Positions 9,863 through 16,891 of a stretch of 64,000 nt of DNA are shown here, piece by piece. The stretch is from Dyadobacter sp. CY347 (GTDB lineage Bacteria > Bacteroidota > Bacteroidia > Cytophagales > Spirosomataceae). A model generated the notes under the pieces. That model was given only the letters and a program-made list of their open reading frames with translations. It did no database searches and was not told where the DNA came from. Position numbers and translations under genes: made by a program. The stretch spans positions 1-64,000 of the forward strand of contig NZ_JAKFFT010000005.1 of NCBI RefSeq assembly GCF_021502655.1. The letters run 5' to 3'. How positions within the stretch are numbered: position 1 is the stretch's first letter; every line of letters begins with the position of its first letter.

Positions 9863-9961
9863 TACCACAAAGCCCACTACATGATGGACCTGGAATTCAA
9901 CATGATCCAAACCGGCCTCCGCGAAGCAGTCCTGGGCGTAAGCTCGCTGGCTGTGAAGTGA
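9863..9961 (+). pseudogene. Possible C-terminal remnant of an unidentified gene
   Basis: Between the phosphatase and the next gene an open stretch reads YHKAHYMMDLEF and continues for 32 codons, through a leucine/valine-rich helix ending SSLAVK, to a TGA at 9959-9961. The composition looks like real protein rather than random translation. No suitable start or upstream body exists, because the frame runs back into the end of the phosphatase gene. I cannot name the parent family. It may be the tail of a deleted gene or simple coincidence. Confidence 0.3.
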
Positions 9962-10087
9962 TGAGGTATTTTGAGGGTTGATCTCGTTGGTTTGTAGGTT
10001 AGATAAATGAATGTAGCCGAATAATAATCGAACTTTTTTTGCAAGGGTCTCAGATTTACCTTTTGGGGTTAATTAGCACTAACTTCT

Positions 10088-10654
10088 ATGCAAGAATTTT
10101 ACAAGTTTTGCGATTCCCACATTCTGTGCCTTCCTTTTGCTGCGGACATTGTCTCCGGGTTTCTGACGTCCTTCATCTTTCTGTTTGCGCTGCTTTTCCT
10201 GTTCAGGCCGAGGATTAAAATTGGTCCGCAGATTGCGACACACCTTAAATCTTATGGCGAAGCCACGCCTAACACCTGGTACTGCTTCAAAATTGTAAAC
10301 GGATCGCTTTTTCGGGCGTTCGACTTGAAGGTGGAGGTGGTGCAGAAAATTCCGATGACCGGACCGGAGGGAAAGCAAAACCATCGAACCATTCTGCTTC
10401 GATTGCATAAAGACCAATACAACTACGTCGCCCCATTTCGCTTTGGAGAAAAATCAGAGTATGCATTGTGGTTTATGACGACCGATGACATTGCCAAGAT
10501 TTTGAATGAAAACGAACATTACAGCGTTGAAATACGAGTGATTGCGAAGCACGAATTAACTGGCTTGGGTAGCGTTTTCGTAAGGAACTACTCCAAGCAC
10601 GATATTAAGAATGGGACGTTTAAATCGGGAAATACTTTTGAGATTGTTTCTTAA
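10088..10654 (+). CDS. Hypothetical protein with an N-terminal membrane segment
   Basis: I do not recognise this 188-residue protein. An N-terminal hydrophobic stretch (about residues 16-40, ADIVSGFLTSFIFLFALLFLF) is followed at once by RPRIK, which suggests a single-pass anchor with the rest in the cytoplasm by the positive-inside rule. The remainder has alternating beta-strand character (GEATPNTWYCFKIVNGS, FRAFDLKVEVVQKI, YSVEIRVIAKHELTG), like an immunoglobulin-type sandwich. It is followed by a strong terminator, so it is probably monocistronic. No catalytic motif is visible. Coding status is supported by length and composition. Confidence 0.7.
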   Translation: MQEFYKFCDSHILCLPFAADIVSGFLTSFIFLFALLFLFRPRIKIGPQIATHLKSYGEATPNTWYCFKIVNGSLFRAFDLKVEVVQKIPMTGPEGKQNHRTILLRLHKDQYNYVAPFRFGEKSEYALWFMTTDDIAKILNENEHYSVEIRVIAKHELTGLGSVFVRNYSKHDIKNGTFKSGNTFEIVS

Positions 10655-10761
10655 TCCAAAAACAATTACTAGCTTTACGAAGTACACAAAACACGAAAGA
10701 TATGAATAAGGATATCATTGTATTGTAGGCCTTTAAGGCAGCTCAAAAAATCGATAAAAGT

Positions 10762-10788
10762 AAGCCTCCCGAATCAGGAGGCTTTTTT
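10762..10788 (+). terminator. Intrinsic terminator
   Basis: AAGCCTCC (10762-10769) pairs with GGAGGCTT (10777-10784) around a seven-base loop and runs into six T residues (10783-10788). It lies about 110 bp after the stop of the hypothetical membrane-anchored gene. Confidence 0.85.
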
Positions 10789-10878
10789 GTTGACTAAATG
10801 CTCAATTAGCATGATTCTTTTAAGTGTTCGGTTCTTCTTGCTTCATATGGGAGCGGATTGCAAACGGGAACCTTACAA

Positions 10879-12399
10879 ATGAGTTTAACAAATATTACGA
10901 TTATTGGTGGCGGGGCGTGTGGTATATCAGCATTTATCGAGCTATTTCTTCAATTACGCATCGCCAAAAGCCACCGGGAAGTTAGCATTACCATCATTGA
11001 AGAGAATCAAGAAGTCGGCAAAGGACTTGCTTTCGGGACCAAACAACCGGGTCATATTCTCAACACCCAGGCCGATTTAATGGGAATCCATTTTTCAGAA
11101 CCACAGCATTTCAGCGACTGGCTGATCGAGCATGATGCGCGTATTGGCGATGAAGTTGTTGATAATCAGGGCGAGAATAAGGCTTTCACAACCCGCAGGT
11201 TGTACGGGGATTATTTGAAAGAACAATTTGAACATTACTTTGCACTGGCTCAAAAAGAGGGGATGGATGTGCAGGTGATACACGCCTGTGCGACAAAGGT
11301 GCACCAGCAAGAATCCGGCTTTACCGTTGATTTGGCGGGAAATACACAACATTCATGCGATTTCCTGGTGCTTTCACCGGGCACGCCGGTTGCTGATAAT
11401 TATCCGCAATTGAATGATAAGGAACATTATTTTGGCTCGCCATGGCCTTCGGATCCTATTCTAGAAAAGATTCCGAAAGAAGCAGATGTAGCGATTCTGG
11501 GTTCGAGCCTGAGCGCCATAGACGCCTTAATGACCTTGACAGACAACGATTATCAGGGTAAGATCACCTGCTATTCCCCGGACGGGCTGATGCCCAGGGT
11601 GCAGCCGGAGGAGCAGGATATGATCGATTGCAAATTTTTAACCCTTAAAAAACTGCACGAGATCCAGCGAAACGAATTGCGAAATCCCACAGTTAAAGAA
11701 ATATTCCGGCTTTTTAAAGAAGAGGCGGAGGCATATGCAGGCGGAAAGATCGATTGGAAAGCAACTGCCAGAACTGGTAAACCAGCAGAAAAGCTGCTGG
11801 AAGAGGACATTGAAATTGCCCGAAATGGCGGCGATGCGCTGAGCAACATTCCCTATTCGCTTCGGTATGAAAGCTCGGAAATGTGGAAGTGGCTGGACGA
11901 ATCGGAAAAGCTGAAATTCAAGAAATGGTTTGGCACTTACTGGGCGGTTAACCGTCATTGTATGCCGCTCATCAATGCGGAGCGGGTTAATAAGCTATTT
12001 ACATCCAAGCAATTACAAGTTGTCCCGGGTTTGAAAGAAGTGGCATTTGACGATGGCAGGCAGAGCTTTGTGCTTACTCATGGCGATGGCCGGGAAGTGT
12101 TAGAAAAGTTTGTGATTAATGCTACCGGGCCTGCTTCTGCGGTTAAACTAATGAAATCGGAGCTGATGCAGAATCTTGCAAAGGACGGCCTTATTGAGCC
12201 GGAGGATGTTGGGGGGATTAAGATCAATACGGAAACGATGCAGGTGATCACAGGCAAGAGCGTCTATCCCAATTTTTATGCGATCGGTCACATTACGAAT
12301 GGCCTGCTGCTGGATGTGAATGCAGTGTGGTTCAATGTGAAAATGATCGGCAATTTATCCCGTCACCTTATCAGTCAGATCATTGGAAACCCTTCTTAA
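10879..12399 (+). CDS. FAD/NAD(P)-binding protein (YdhS-like, PF13454)
   Basis: This is a flavoprotein oxidoreductase-like protein of about 506 residues. The frame is open from a TTG at 10858, but the ATG at 10879 begins right at the nucleotide-binding fold: SLTNITIIGGGACGISA is a typical GxGxxG dinucleotide motif. Further hallmarks are EENQEVGKGLAFGT, the GHILNTQ segment, LVLSPGTPVADNYP, and a second Rossmann signature VAILGSSLSAIDAL. The C-terminal INATGP and YAIGHITNG stretches match the FAD-binding end of the family. Members are often annotated only by fold; no substrate is established. Its last 17 bases overlap the start of the AEC transporter, which suggests coupling. Confidence 0.85.
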   Translation: MSLTNITIIGGGACGISAFIELFLQLRIAKSHREVSITIIEENQEVGKGLAFGTKQPGHILNTQADLMGIHFSEPQHFSDWLIEHDARIGDEVVDNQGENKAFTTRRLYGDYLKEQFEHYFALAQKEGMDVQVIHACATKVHQQESGFTVDLAGNTQHSCDFLVLSPGTPVADNYPQLNDKEHYFGSPWPSDPILEKIPKEADVAILGSSLSAIDALMTLTDNDYQGKITCYSPDGLMPRVQPEEQDMIDCKFLTLKKLHEIQRNELRNPTVKEIFRLFKEEAEAYAGGKIDWKATARTGKPAEKLLEEDIEIARNGGDALSNIPYSLRYESSEMWKWLDESEKLKFKKWFGTYWAVNRHCMPLINAERVNKLFTSKQLQVVPGLKEVAFDDGRQSFVLTHGDGREVLEKFVINATGPASAVKLMKSELMQNLAKDGLIEPEDVGGIKINTETMQVITGKSVYPNFYAIGHITNGLLLDVNAVWFNVKMIGNLSRHLISQIIGNPS

Positions 12400-13297
12400 A
12401 CTTTACGCGGAACTGATGCCTGTTATGGCTTTCATCCCCGCCGGATATTTGATCAGCAAAAAATTTGATTTCAATTCGGACTATATCAGCAAGCCACTGA
12501 TCAATGTGCTTTTGCCGCTGCTTGTGTTTACAAACATGCTCGACGCGGAGGCTTCCAAACTGATCGTTCTTCCCATTCTGACGTTTTTGCTGGCATTGGG
12601 GATGAACTTCGCGGCTAAATTAGGACAAAAAAAATTAGCGTCGGAGACGGACCCGTTGCTGTTACGGAGCTCATTCTCCTTTTTCAACATTGCTTTTTTC
12701 GGTATTCCAACAGTTACTGCGCTTTTTGGAGAAGATAAAGTGAGCGTGCTGATCTGCATTTATCTCGGTTCGGCCCTGTATGGCGACACGATCGGTTACT
12801 ATCAGGTGGCCAAGACTAAGTATCCGGCCAAAAAAGCATTTAAGGAAATGCTGAGCATTCCGTTTTTATATGTTTTCATTGCGGGCATAATCTGTAAAAT
12901 TGCAGGCATGGAAACGCCGGAATTCGTAAAACCTGCCCTTGGCGTAGTAAGTTTCGCCGTGTCGGCAGCGGGAATGATGATCGTGGGTTTTCAGCTGGCC
13001 AGTGTGGATTTCAAGAACATTAAAATTCCTTATTTTTCAAAATTACTCGGTTTCCGCACGCTTGCGGCCATTGTAATTCTTGGTGTGATTGCCTTTGCAG
13101 CATCCTTCATTGCCAAAGACCTTGAAGAAGAAGATTATAAAATGCTTGCCCTTGTTCCGCTTTTTCCAGTCGCAGCCAATGTTACAGTGTTTGCGGCATT
13201 TCTCAAAGCAGATGAAGAACAGTCGTCGATTTTGGTCTTTCTGTCCATGCTGCTTTCTGTCGTGCTGGTTTCAATAGCCACAGTATTTATGCAATAA
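12383..13297 (+). CDS. AEC family transporter (auxin-efflux-carrier-like permease)
   Basis: This is a ten-helix membrane transporter of PF03547, whose members move organic acids such as malate or malonate. It is 304 residues from a TTG start that overlaps the flavoprotein stop by 17 bp. The alternative ATG at 12416 would cut into the first helix (LLKLYAELMPVMAFIPAGYL), so TTG is preferred. The helix break PLINVLLPLLVFTNML and the FFNIAFFGIPTVTALFG segment resemble the conserved NFGNxGLPL region. Coupling to the flavoprotein suggests a shared role in uptake or efflux of its substrate. The next gene converges only 2 bp away. Confidence 0.85.
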   Translation: METLLKLYAELMPVMAFIPAGYLISKKFDFNSDYISKPLINVLLPLLVFTNMLDAEASKLIVLPILTFLLALGMNFAAKLGQKKLASETDPLLLRSSFSFFNIAFFGIPTVTALFGEDKVSVLICIYLGSALYGDTIGYYQVAKTKYPAKKAFKEMLSIPFLYVFIAGIICKIAGMETPEFVKPALGVVSFAVSAAGMMIVGFQLASVDFKNIKIPYFSKLLGFRTLAAIVILGVIAFAASFIAKDLEEEDYKMLALVPLFPVAANVTVFAAFLKADEEQSSILVFLSMLLSVVLVSIATVFMQ

Positions 13298-13299
13298 GA

Positions 13300-14586
13300 T
13301 TACGACGACGGGCTTATGGCGTTATTAACCTCTTGTTTTGATTGAAAACGAACCCTTACCAAGGTGCCTTTTCCCGGCGCGCTTTCGATATCCATCGTTG
13401 CCTTCATCAATTCACATATTTTTTTAACAATAAATAAACCCAGGCCTTCACTTTCTTTAAAAGAAGGATTTTCGTTCGTCACCGCTGGGATCCGTTCAAT
13501 GGGAGGGACGTGGTTGTGAATGCCTGTTGTGTGTGTGGCAGGTTTCAGTTGGTCTGCGAAGATAGCGGCGGGAGAATTTTCCCGAAAACCTGGGCCCGTA
13601 TCCTGCACGCTAAGCACCCAACGTCGCTCATTCTCATTGGACCAGCTGACATAAACGCCGCCGATTTCCGTATATTTCAACGCATTGTAAAGCAGGTTTT
13701 GCAAAATCCGCTGGATCTGCACTTTATCGCTCGATATCATCAGGCTTTCCGGGCCCTCGGCAGTAATGGCCAGTTTCCGAAGTTCTGCAACCGGTTGCGC
13801 GTTTTCGACAACATCTTTTATTAAATTGGCAACATTGAAATCCTTAATTTCCAGCGTCTCCTGACCTGCTTCGATACGGGCATAGTCCGTAAGTTGCAGT
13901 AACATATCCCGCACAGATGTCAGGTTTTTATTTAAAATGTTTAATAACTCGGACCGCTCCTCGTCTGTCGCTTGTATCTGCGAAAGCTGGGAGGCCATTA
14001 GTATCACGCTGAAACTGGATCGCAGGTCGTGCGAACTATGCCGCAAATGCTCATTTCTCTTTTTCCCCAATTGAAGAAGCTGATCCAAGGCCGTCTGAAG
14101 ACTGGCCGCCTGCTCGGCAGCCGCTGTTTGTCCTAGGTCATTATACGATACAACACTACCGCGGTTGGCTTCGGCATAGATACGGTTCAGTTCCTGGTAA
14201 ATGTGCGATGTGTTTTGTGCATCGAGTTTAGAAAAATCCGAATCGTAATGGTTAATTTCATCAATCAGGATCGCCATCAGGTGTTCCAGCTCAATGACCA
14301 GTTCCTGCAACGCATAACCACTTTGCCAGCGGTGAATGCCGTGTTCATTGGCAACGAGTAAAGGGTCGTGTGTAGGTTTTATCTGTTGCAGGCGCTGGTC
14401 GAGCACGTCGAGCAAAAGCGGGACCTGGTCATTAAATTCCTCTCTGGAAAAACTGCTTTTACTGCTGAGCGCCGGATCATCACCGCATCTCTCGCGCCAT
14501 TTGTTTAAAATAGTCTCTCTGCGTGCACGGAGATATGCGGCCAAATCCTTAGCCTGATTGAGTTTTCCTGATTCTTTTTTCGCCAT
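13300..14586 (-). CDS. Cytoplasmic sensor histidine kinase with RsbRD-like N domain
   Basis: This is a two-component sensor kinase of 428 residues from the ATG at 14586; the open frame upstream to 14631 adds only an unlikely leader. There is no membrane segment. The N-terminal 150 residues (ILNKWRERCGDD..., then all-helical) resemble the RsbRD/globin-like sensory domain. HisKA has the H box SSHDLRSSF (His about 186). HATPase_c shows LQNLLYNALKYTE (N box), VQDTGPGF (G1) and SEGLGLFIVKK (G2). No response regulator is adjacent, so it is an orphan kinase. It may belong to the operon of the Rnk-like factor and microprotein, 81 bp upstream. Confidence 0.9.
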   Translation of the reverse strand: MAKKESGKLNQAKDLAAYLRARRETILNKWRERCGDDPALSSKSSFSREEFNDQVPLLLDVLDQRLQQIKPTHDPLLVANEHGIHRWQSGYALQELVIELEHLMAILIDEINHYDSDFSKLDAQNTSHIYQELNRIYAEANRGSVVSYNDLGQTAAAEQAASLQTALDQLLQLGKKRNEHLRHSSHDLRSSFSVILMASQLSQIQATDEERSELLNILNKNLTSVRDMLLQLTDYARIEAGQETLEIKDFNVANLIKDVVENAQPVAELRKLAITAEGPESLMISSDKVQIQRILQNLLYNALKYTEIGGVYVSWSNENERRWVLSVQDTGPGFRENSPAAIFADQLKPATHTTGIHNHVPPIERIPAVTNENPSFKESEGLGLFIVKKICELMKATMDIESAPGKGTLVRVRFQSKQEVNNAISPSS

Positions 14587-14667
14587 TGTGGACTTCGTTA
14601 GTCGGTAAGATGCTTTCAAAAGCAATTGCAAATATTATACCTTACAGTCCGGCGTATTTTGCCAGGA

Positions 14668-14766
14668 TTACAAATTGAATGTAATCAGGCAAAATGCGAT
14701 GTAGAAAGTCATCAGTACAAACGCGCACAGCAGCGCGGCGCTGACCGGATGTCGGGGCGTTTTCAT
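14668..14766 (-). CDS. 32-residue membrane microprotein coupled to the Rnk/GreA-like gene
   Basis: This small frame is not in standard ORF lists because of its length. It starts with ATG at 14766-14764, whose last two bases and the next form the TGA stop (14765-14763) of the Rnk/GreA-like gene, an ATGA overlap typical of translational coupling. The product begins MKTPRHPVSAALLCAF and continues as one hydrophobic helix to LITFNL, with positive charge only at the N terminus, as in a single-pass N-in membrane peptide. I know of no named family. Evidence is position plus composition only, so it could still be chance. Confidence 0.5.
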   Translation of the reverse strand: MKTPRHPVSAALLCAFVLMTFYIAFCLITFNL

Positions 14767-15149
14767 AAGTTTTGGCGTACGTCCAACACCTGGAACTTCT
14801 TCATGCCCGCAGGCATTTTCCATTCCACCGTCTCGCCTTTACAAAGCCCGATCAACGCCGCGCCCATAGGGGTGAGGACGGAGATCTTCTTTTGTTTGAT
14901 ATCGGCATAAGCAGGCATGACAATAGAGAATTCCATCTCCTTGTTTGTTGTCAGTTCCCTCACCTTCACCTCCGAATTCAATCGAATGCTATCCGGTGGC
15001 AGCTCGTCATTCTCTACCACAATGGCGCGGTTGAGCTCATAGGAAAGCGACATTTCGTTCGCATTGCTGCTGCTGAAATTTTCGGCGAATTGTTTTAGCA
15101 TACGAAAATCATCTTCACCCAGTATCACATGGTTTCTTTGCGTATTCAT
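14763..15149 (-). CDS. GreA/GreB-family C-terminal domain protein (Rnk-like)
   Basis: This is a 128-residue protein from ATG 15149; an upstream extension to 15194 is hydrophobic and unlike the family. The C-terminal half has the GreA/GreB FKBP-like fold signature (MPAYADIKQKKISVLTPMGAALIGLCKGETVEWKMP, split here into its two conserved strands). The N-terminal 50 residues are too short for the long coiled coil that GreA inserts into the RNA polymerase channel, so it resembles Rnk (regulator of nucleoside diphosphate kinase) more than a transcript-cleavage factor. It probably binds RNA polymerase. It lies 56 bp after the DUF932-like gene and is ATGA-coupled to the microprotein. Confidence 0.85.
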   Translation of the reverse strand: MNTQRNHVILGEDDFRMLKQFAENFSSSNANEMSLSYELNRAIVVENDELPPDSIRLNSEVKVRELTTNKEMEFSIVMPAYADIKQKKISVLTPMGAALIGLCKGETVEWKMPAGMKKFQVLDVRQNL

Positions 15150-15205
15150 AATAGTCAAATTAATGGTTAAGATCGCGAAGCCTTCCGGCATCACTCGTTC
15201 GCTCC

Positions 15206-16156
15206 TTATGCAAAAGAGCTGGCCGCGAGCTGGTGAAAAACACGCTCATCCAGCTTGTAACGGTCGTTTAAAGTAAGGCTGCTGCGGGCATTAAAAAGCG
15301 CATGGTTCACTGCATTGTACATCAGCCAGTAGGAGGGACTTGCATCGAGCATGCGCTCTTCAAGCCGAAGCCGTTCCTGTGCCTGTTTGGCCAGCTGGAC
15401 CGGGATGGGCAGTTTTTTGAGCAGCCCCTCGTCGGCTTTCGACACTTTCCTTTGCTGCAAATGTTCATAAATGGTCGCCGTCAATGTCGGCCGCGACTTT
15501 TTTTGTCCCGCAAGCATGGCATACAATTGTGCCTGAAAGAGCTCCTGCGTCAGGCGGCTATGGTGGATTTTTCGCAATTCCTGCGTGCTTTTGGCCGGTT
15601 GTTTTTTGTCCTTCGCTTTGGGTTTTTCTTCCAGCCAATGTTGATAGTCAGTGAGCTTACCAAATGAATCGGCCCAGCCCATAAGACCATTCTGGCAAAT
15701 TTCGCGATACATGCTGCTTCCCGGCTTGTTTCCTTCGTTTGTCATGGTCGTGAAAGTCTGTCCTTGTATCGTTAATGGCGTTTTCCCATTGTAACTGTTT
15801 GTCAGGATCATGCTGCGCTGCAAGCTCTCACTGCCAATGGAAAAGCCGTCAGACAGGATAATGCTGATGCTGAATTCACCCGTGCTGGTATATTTGATCT
15901 GGACTTCATAATTTTTTCCGAAAACCTTATCGATCACTTCCCGGATCCAGATGTTTGGAATAATGGTATAATCTGCGCTTTGTATCCCGAAGATCGTTTT
16001 TCTGCCCCGTAGCGGCTCTCCCACAACGAGTTGCTGACGATCCGTTGCGATAATGTCATAATCCGGCAAGAGATCCGTCAGCCAAACGGGGCTTACAGGA
16101 TAACAGATGTCATCCCACTCATTTGTCAGAACCGGTTGCGCACTAATGTAGGTCAT
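15206..16156 (-). CDS. DUF932-like (phage/plasmid-related) protein
   Basis: This is a 316-residue soluble protein with no recognised catalytic motif. A middle block (FSISIILSDGFSIGSESLQR, then MILTNSYNGKTPLTIQGQ, then REICQNGLMGW) resembles the conserved core of DUF932/TIGR03299 proteins, where a LTNSHDG-like strand and an R-x-x-C-x-N turn recur. The C-terminal third is helical and basic (KPKAKDKKQPAKSTQELRKIHH). DUF932 proteins are common on phages and plasmids; this one sits among housekeeping genes with no other phage gene nearby. The assignment rests on motif memory, not a search. It has a good promoter and may head the Rnk-like operon. Confidence 0.55.
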   Translation of the reverse strand: MTYISAQPVLTNEWDDICYPVSPVWLTDLLPDYDIIATDRQQLVVGEPLRGRKTIFGIQSADYTIIPNIWIREVIDKVFGKNYEVQIKYTSTGEFSISIILSDGFSIGSESLQRSMILTNSYNGKTPLTIQGQTFTTMTNEGNKPGSSMYREICQNGLMGWADSFGKLTDYQHWLEEKPKAKDKKQPAKSTQELRKIHHSRLTQELFQAQLYAMLAGQKKSRPTLTATIYEHLQQRKVSKADEGLLKKLPIPVQLAKQAQERLRLEERMLDASPSYWLMYNAVNHALFNARSSLTLNDRYKLDERVFHQLAASSFA

Positions 16157-16180
16157 TACTCATTTTTATTTTTACAGTTG

Positions 16181-16210
16181 TAAATTTACAGCCATATTTT
16201 ATTAAAACAA
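16181..16210 (-). promoter_or_regulatory. Promoter of the DUF932-like gene
   Basis: On the minus strand a TTG (16210-16208) is followed after 19 bases by TAAATTTA (16188-16181), one mismatch from the Bacteroidota -7 consensus TAnnTTTG at the accepted spacing. The predicted transcript start would be 15-20 bases before the ATG at 16156. Confidence 0.5.
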
Positions 16211-16242
16211 AATTGTGGGTTGGTTATTCTATTTTAAAAGTC

Positions 16243-16319
16243 CAAAACCAAACGATCCCTGTCATCAGCCACATTTTGTAATGTGCAAAATGGCTGATTA
16301 CAGGGATCGTTTGGTTTTG
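16243..16319 (-). terminator. Long near-perfect hairpin between SusCD locus 1 and the next gene
   Basis: A roughly 77-base inverted repeat. The left arm begins CAAAACCAAACGATCCCTGT (16243-16262), then one mismatch, then ATCAGCC. The right arm mirrors this at 16292-16319. An inner CATTTTG/CAAAATG stem closes around a seven-base loop, with a two-base bulge. It lies just after the last gene of the SusCD operon, and the minus strand beyond it reads ACTTTTAAAATAG, so termination is the simplest role. The arms are much longer than an ordinary terminator. Confidence 0.6.
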
Positions 16320-16360
16320 AGGAACATACTGTGATAGCAAAAACCGCTATCCTGCTTGCG

Positions 16361-16870
16361 TTACTTCACCTGCAACTTCCCGACTTCGATGACGGCGGGT
16401 CTAAAGTCGTTGGTGTTGTAGCCGTGATTGGTGACAACTACGACCAGGTTGAATTCGCCGGCCTGGGGATAGGTGTAGGAGCAATACCAGCCTTCGTTGG
16501 AAAGGGTTGTTTTCAGGCCTTTCGCGCCTACCAGGCCATAGTCGGAATATTGGTCGCTTTTGACGAGGATAGGGTGGTTGAACATGTCCACGGAGTCGGG
16601 GAACGTGCCATTCACGCTTATTTTTTTCTTCATGATCTCACGCGTGCCTCCCGGCCATACCGAACACATGTCCGCATCGCTGTCCACCACAATTTTTACA
16701 GATTTTCCTTTGATAGGCTGCGTAACCAGTGAATCTTTCCCGTTTGCATCGGCCACATAGAATTTGACGCCGTTCATTCCCGGCGTGGCCACAATGTCCT
16801 CTTTCAGGCATGAAGTGAGCAGCATTCCTGCGAAAAGCCCGAGCGCGATTTTGCAAAACATATCTTTCAT
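16361..16870 (-). CDS. SusCD-associated surface lipoprotein
   Basis: This is a 169-residue lipoprotein (signal ending GMLLTSC) that I cannot place in a named family. The sequence is rich in beta strand and turn, with one or two immunoglobulin-like regions (GKSVKIVVDSDADMCSVWPGG, then AGEFNLVVVVTNHGYN, a PKD-like last strand pair). In SusCD loci the gene after SusD often encodes a surface lipoprotein that binds the target glycan or protein (SusE/F-like position), and that is the likely role here, judged from context. It follows SusD by 21 bp and is the last gene before the long hairpin. Confidence 0.75.
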   Translation of the reverse strand: MKDMFCKIALGLFAGMLLTSCLKEDIVATPGMNGVKFYVADANGKDSLVTQPIKGKSVKIVVDSDADMCSVWPGGTREIMKKKISVNGTFPDSVDMFNHPILVKSDQYSDYGLVGAKGLKTTLSNEGWYCSYTYPQAGEFNLVVVVTNHGYNTNDFRPAVIEVGKLQVK

Positions 16871-16891
16871 TTTTATTAGCTCAGTTGAATG

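Noticed and set aside
14763..15149. Calling the gene greA
   Set aside because: It lacks the long N-terminal coiled coil needed for transcript cleavage; Rnk-like is a better description.
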